This document shows positions 62,540 to 64,000 of a DNA stretch of 64,000 nucleotides, one piece after another. The position numbers were made by a program, and so were the translations under genes. The stretch covers positions 30,613 through 94,612 of the forward strand of contig DKWV01000024.1 in NCBI GenBank assembly GCA_002491905.1, given 5' to 3'. Position 1 is the first letter of the stretch. Each line of letters begins with the position of its first letter. The notes beneath the pieces were generated by a model that worked only from the letters and a program-made list of their open reading frames with translations, ran no database searches and had not been told where the DNA came from. Origin of the DNA: Lachnospiraceae bacterium UBA7143. Lineage in GTDB: Bacteria; Bacillota; Clostridia; Lachnospirales; Lachnospiraceae.

Positions 62540-63691
62540 CTATGCTGTCTCGCCATATATGGGCGAATCTAAAGTCTCTATAACCACTTCTCTGTTGAGA
62601 TAACTGTTATAGGCATCTTTTACTTTACCAATGATTTCTTCTGCCTTTTCAGCATCATTCTGTAGATAAATGTCATTATAACTGCATTGTTCCAAAATAC
62701 CTTTTGCTATTCTTTGATAATGGCGATCTTTATCTAATATCTTTACTTGTGTAAGTAAATCCTTTACGTCTAATAATAGCGGTAACTGATCTGACTGCTC
62801 TTTGTTGCTACATTCCTGTATGAGATTCCTTTGCCAATGTTTTTTATGGTTATTTCTATGGTTTACAATCATATTTCTTAACTGATTACCATTTTCCACT
62901 TGCCATTTTCGATACGGTTTCTCGAATAACCGTATAAACTGTTGATAATAAAACTTGTTTATTTTTTCGTCTGTCAAATCTGATACCAGTGTTGATAGAA
63001 AAACCTCTTTGATTTTCTGTGACTTTTTCAGAATAAATTCAATTCTTATCATATTTTTTTCTAATCTGAATTGAATTGTCTGCGCTAAATGTTTCTTTTT
63101 ATCGTATATTTTTACCTCGGTGGAAGAGTTTCCACGATAGAAAGTCTCAGCCTCTATCCGCTGTTTGCTTTTATTGATGCCTGAAACTTGCCCCAACTTC
63201 CTAAAACTCTTTGGCAAATTAAACATCATTAACCGTAAAACCCTGTGATACTTATAAAATTCCTCTTTCAGCTCAAATGTACAGTTTATTTCCATTTCAC
63301 TGAATTTAAGATTTTGAAAGTTTACAGTAACTCCATACTCGTCATGAAGGTATTGAAATATCCGTTTTATCATTCTCTGATATTCCGCAACCGTCTTATT
63401 CTGTAAATTGCCTTGCGACCCGTCACCTACAAAAATATCCATACGGGCGTAGTCCTGCTTTATCCGTTCTGTTTTCTTCGTTCCGGCACACATTACCCCA
63501 AAAAGATGAAAATCTTCAATTTTTAGCCATCTGAAACTGCTGCCGTCTTCTAAGAGATATGTATATTTTCCATCTCTGTCAATAGTTACATTTTCGTGCT
63601 TCTGTAATTTCTCAAAATCAATTCTGATAATCCTAAATCCAGAAACAACTGTTCTGTCAATTCCAATTTGATTTACGAATTTACTCGTAAT
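62540..63691 (-). CDS. Rep-like replication initiator, apparent ATT start
   Basis: 383 residues when read from an ATT codon at 63691, which lies seven bases after AGGAG. The first ATG in the frame is at 63493, 66 codons in, and lacks a site. The upstream 66 codons are protein-like and continuous (KFVNQIGIDRTVVSGFRIIR). Blocks such as FSEMEINCTFELKEEFYKYH, TEVKIYDKKKHLAQT and MIRIEFILKKSQKIKE resemble plasmid/phage rolling-circle initiators. The third carries the common R-x-E pattern. I am moderately sure of the Rep class. It is encoded upstream of xis and int. Confidence 0.6.
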   Translation of the reverse strand: MTSKFVNQIGIDRTVVSGFRIIRIDFEKLQKHENVTIDRDGKYTYLLEDGSSFRWLKIEDFHLFGVMCAGTKKTERIKQDYARMDIFVGDGSQGNLQNKTVAEYQRMIKRIFQYLHDEYGVTVNFQNLKFSEMEINCTFELKEEFYKYHRVLRLMMFNLPKSFRKLGQVSGINKSKQRIEAETFYRGNSSTEVKIYDKKKHLAQTIQFRLEKNMIRIEFILKKSQKIKEVFLSTLVSDLTDEKINKFYYQQFIRLFEKPYRKWQVENGNQLRNMIVNHRNNHKKHWQRNLIQECSNKEQSDQLPLLLDVKDLLTQVKILDKDRHYQRIAKGILEQCSYNDIYLQNDAEKAEEIIGKVKDAYNSYLNREVVIETLDSPIYGETA

Positions 63692-64000
63692 ATCATCACT
63701 CCTTTTGTTAATTATTGATACTTAGTGAATCACCCTAGACCTTTTTTCACGGATCGGTCTGTGTTCCTTCCAGTTTTGACATATGGTACTGGCATACCGA
63801 TAATATTCAGTTTTACTCATACAATATAGGGATTAGCTTGGCGAACTGCCTATAGACATATTTCTGAACCATTCAAACTATATGTGAATCGTGTAAAGTT
63901 AAAATATATCGTGCTAATCAAACGAAGGTTAATAGTAACGATGGTTTTGTGTGTTCCATTCCTTATGATTTCTTGAAATAAAAAATAGGCTTCGCCTATT
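63692..64000. other. AT-rich non-coding region upstream of the Rep-like gene
   Basis: No ORF of note on either strand. It probably holds the promoter of the Rep-like gene and possibly a replication or transfer origin. A loose hairpin AGACC/GGTCT occurs around 63737-63769. I see no iteron or clear nick site. Confidence 0.4.
63984..64000 (-). terminator. Terminator at the window edge
   Basis: Stem AATAGGC / GCCTATT with loop TTC, followed on the minus strand by TTTTATTTC. It probably ends a gene lying beyond the right edge. Confidence 0.65.

Larger units (their letters stand above)
60936..64000. mobile_element. Left end of an element integrated at tRNA-Pro
   Basis: Immediately 3' of the tRNA come, on the opposite strand, an integrase, an excisionase-like gene and a Rep-like gene, all visibly more AT-rich than the rest of the window. 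This is the standard left end of an integrative mobilisable/conjugative element or prophage using a tRNA 3' end as attachment site. The right end lies outside the window, so the exact att core cannot be delimited. Confidence 0.8.

Overview
This window looks like a chromosomal segment of a Gram-positive, endospore-lineage anaerobe of the Lachnospiraceae type (Clostridia). The evidence is the syntenic block mazG - HU - rqcP/yabO - yabP - yabQ - divIC - spoIIE - tilS - hpt - ftsH, a T-box-controlled archaeal-type prolyl-tRNA synthetase, a Fur/reverse-rubrerythrin/rubredoxin oxygen-defence module, a class II galT, and AGGAGG-type ribosome binding sites. I cannot name the genus. Most genes are on the minus strand. 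By eye the body of the window is moderately GC-rich, and the last 3 kb is clearly AT-rich.

Layout. 0-4 kb: a VanW-type wall protein, a 35-residue membrane peptide, a DnaQ-like exonuclease and an XRE regulator. 4-8 kb: galT-galK (Leloir pathway) with an AraC regulator. 8-13.6 kb: a frameshifted MATE exporter behind a possible attenuator, a membrane-anchored amidase and a BlaI/BlaR1-like pair. 13.7-22.8 kb: proS with its T-box, an Rpn-type nuclease, an O-antigen-ligase-like protein, an AI-2E-family permease, an RluA-type pseudouridine synthase and a two-component system. 22.8-26.2 kb: Fur, reverse rubrerythrin, rubredoxin, an HPr/Crh-like protein, a sugar isomerase/epimerase and Hsp20. 26.3-31.1 kb: an ECF sigma / membrane protein / VWA lipoprotein set and a transglutaminase-like protein.

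31.2-35.7 kb holds the most unusual locus: a polar amino-acid ABC transporter whose genes enclose a UROD-superfamily enzyme carrying the HxC...C zinc motif of methylcobalamin:thiol methyltransferases. In front of it lie a promoter, a short ORF very rich in Cys and Met, and an intrinsic terminator. This suggests sulfur-amino-acid-responsive attenuation of an uptake-plus-methyl-transfer system.

35.8-51.1 kb: a GH13 amylase, then the conserved ftsH-to-mazG sporulation/division block, a PEGA lipoprotein, a CotS-like kinase and the CCA-adding enzyme. 51.2-60.7 kb: a glycan-use region with GH3 and GH127 enzymes, three AraC regulators, a HAD phosphatase, a sugar acetyltransferase and two small HPr-like proteins. 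60.8-64 kb: tRNA-Pro(CGG) followed directly by a tyrosine integrase, an excisionase and a Rep-like protein, which is the left end of an integrated element. The Rep-like gene appears to start at an ATT codon.

All calls come from reading the sequence and the translations. No database search was possible.
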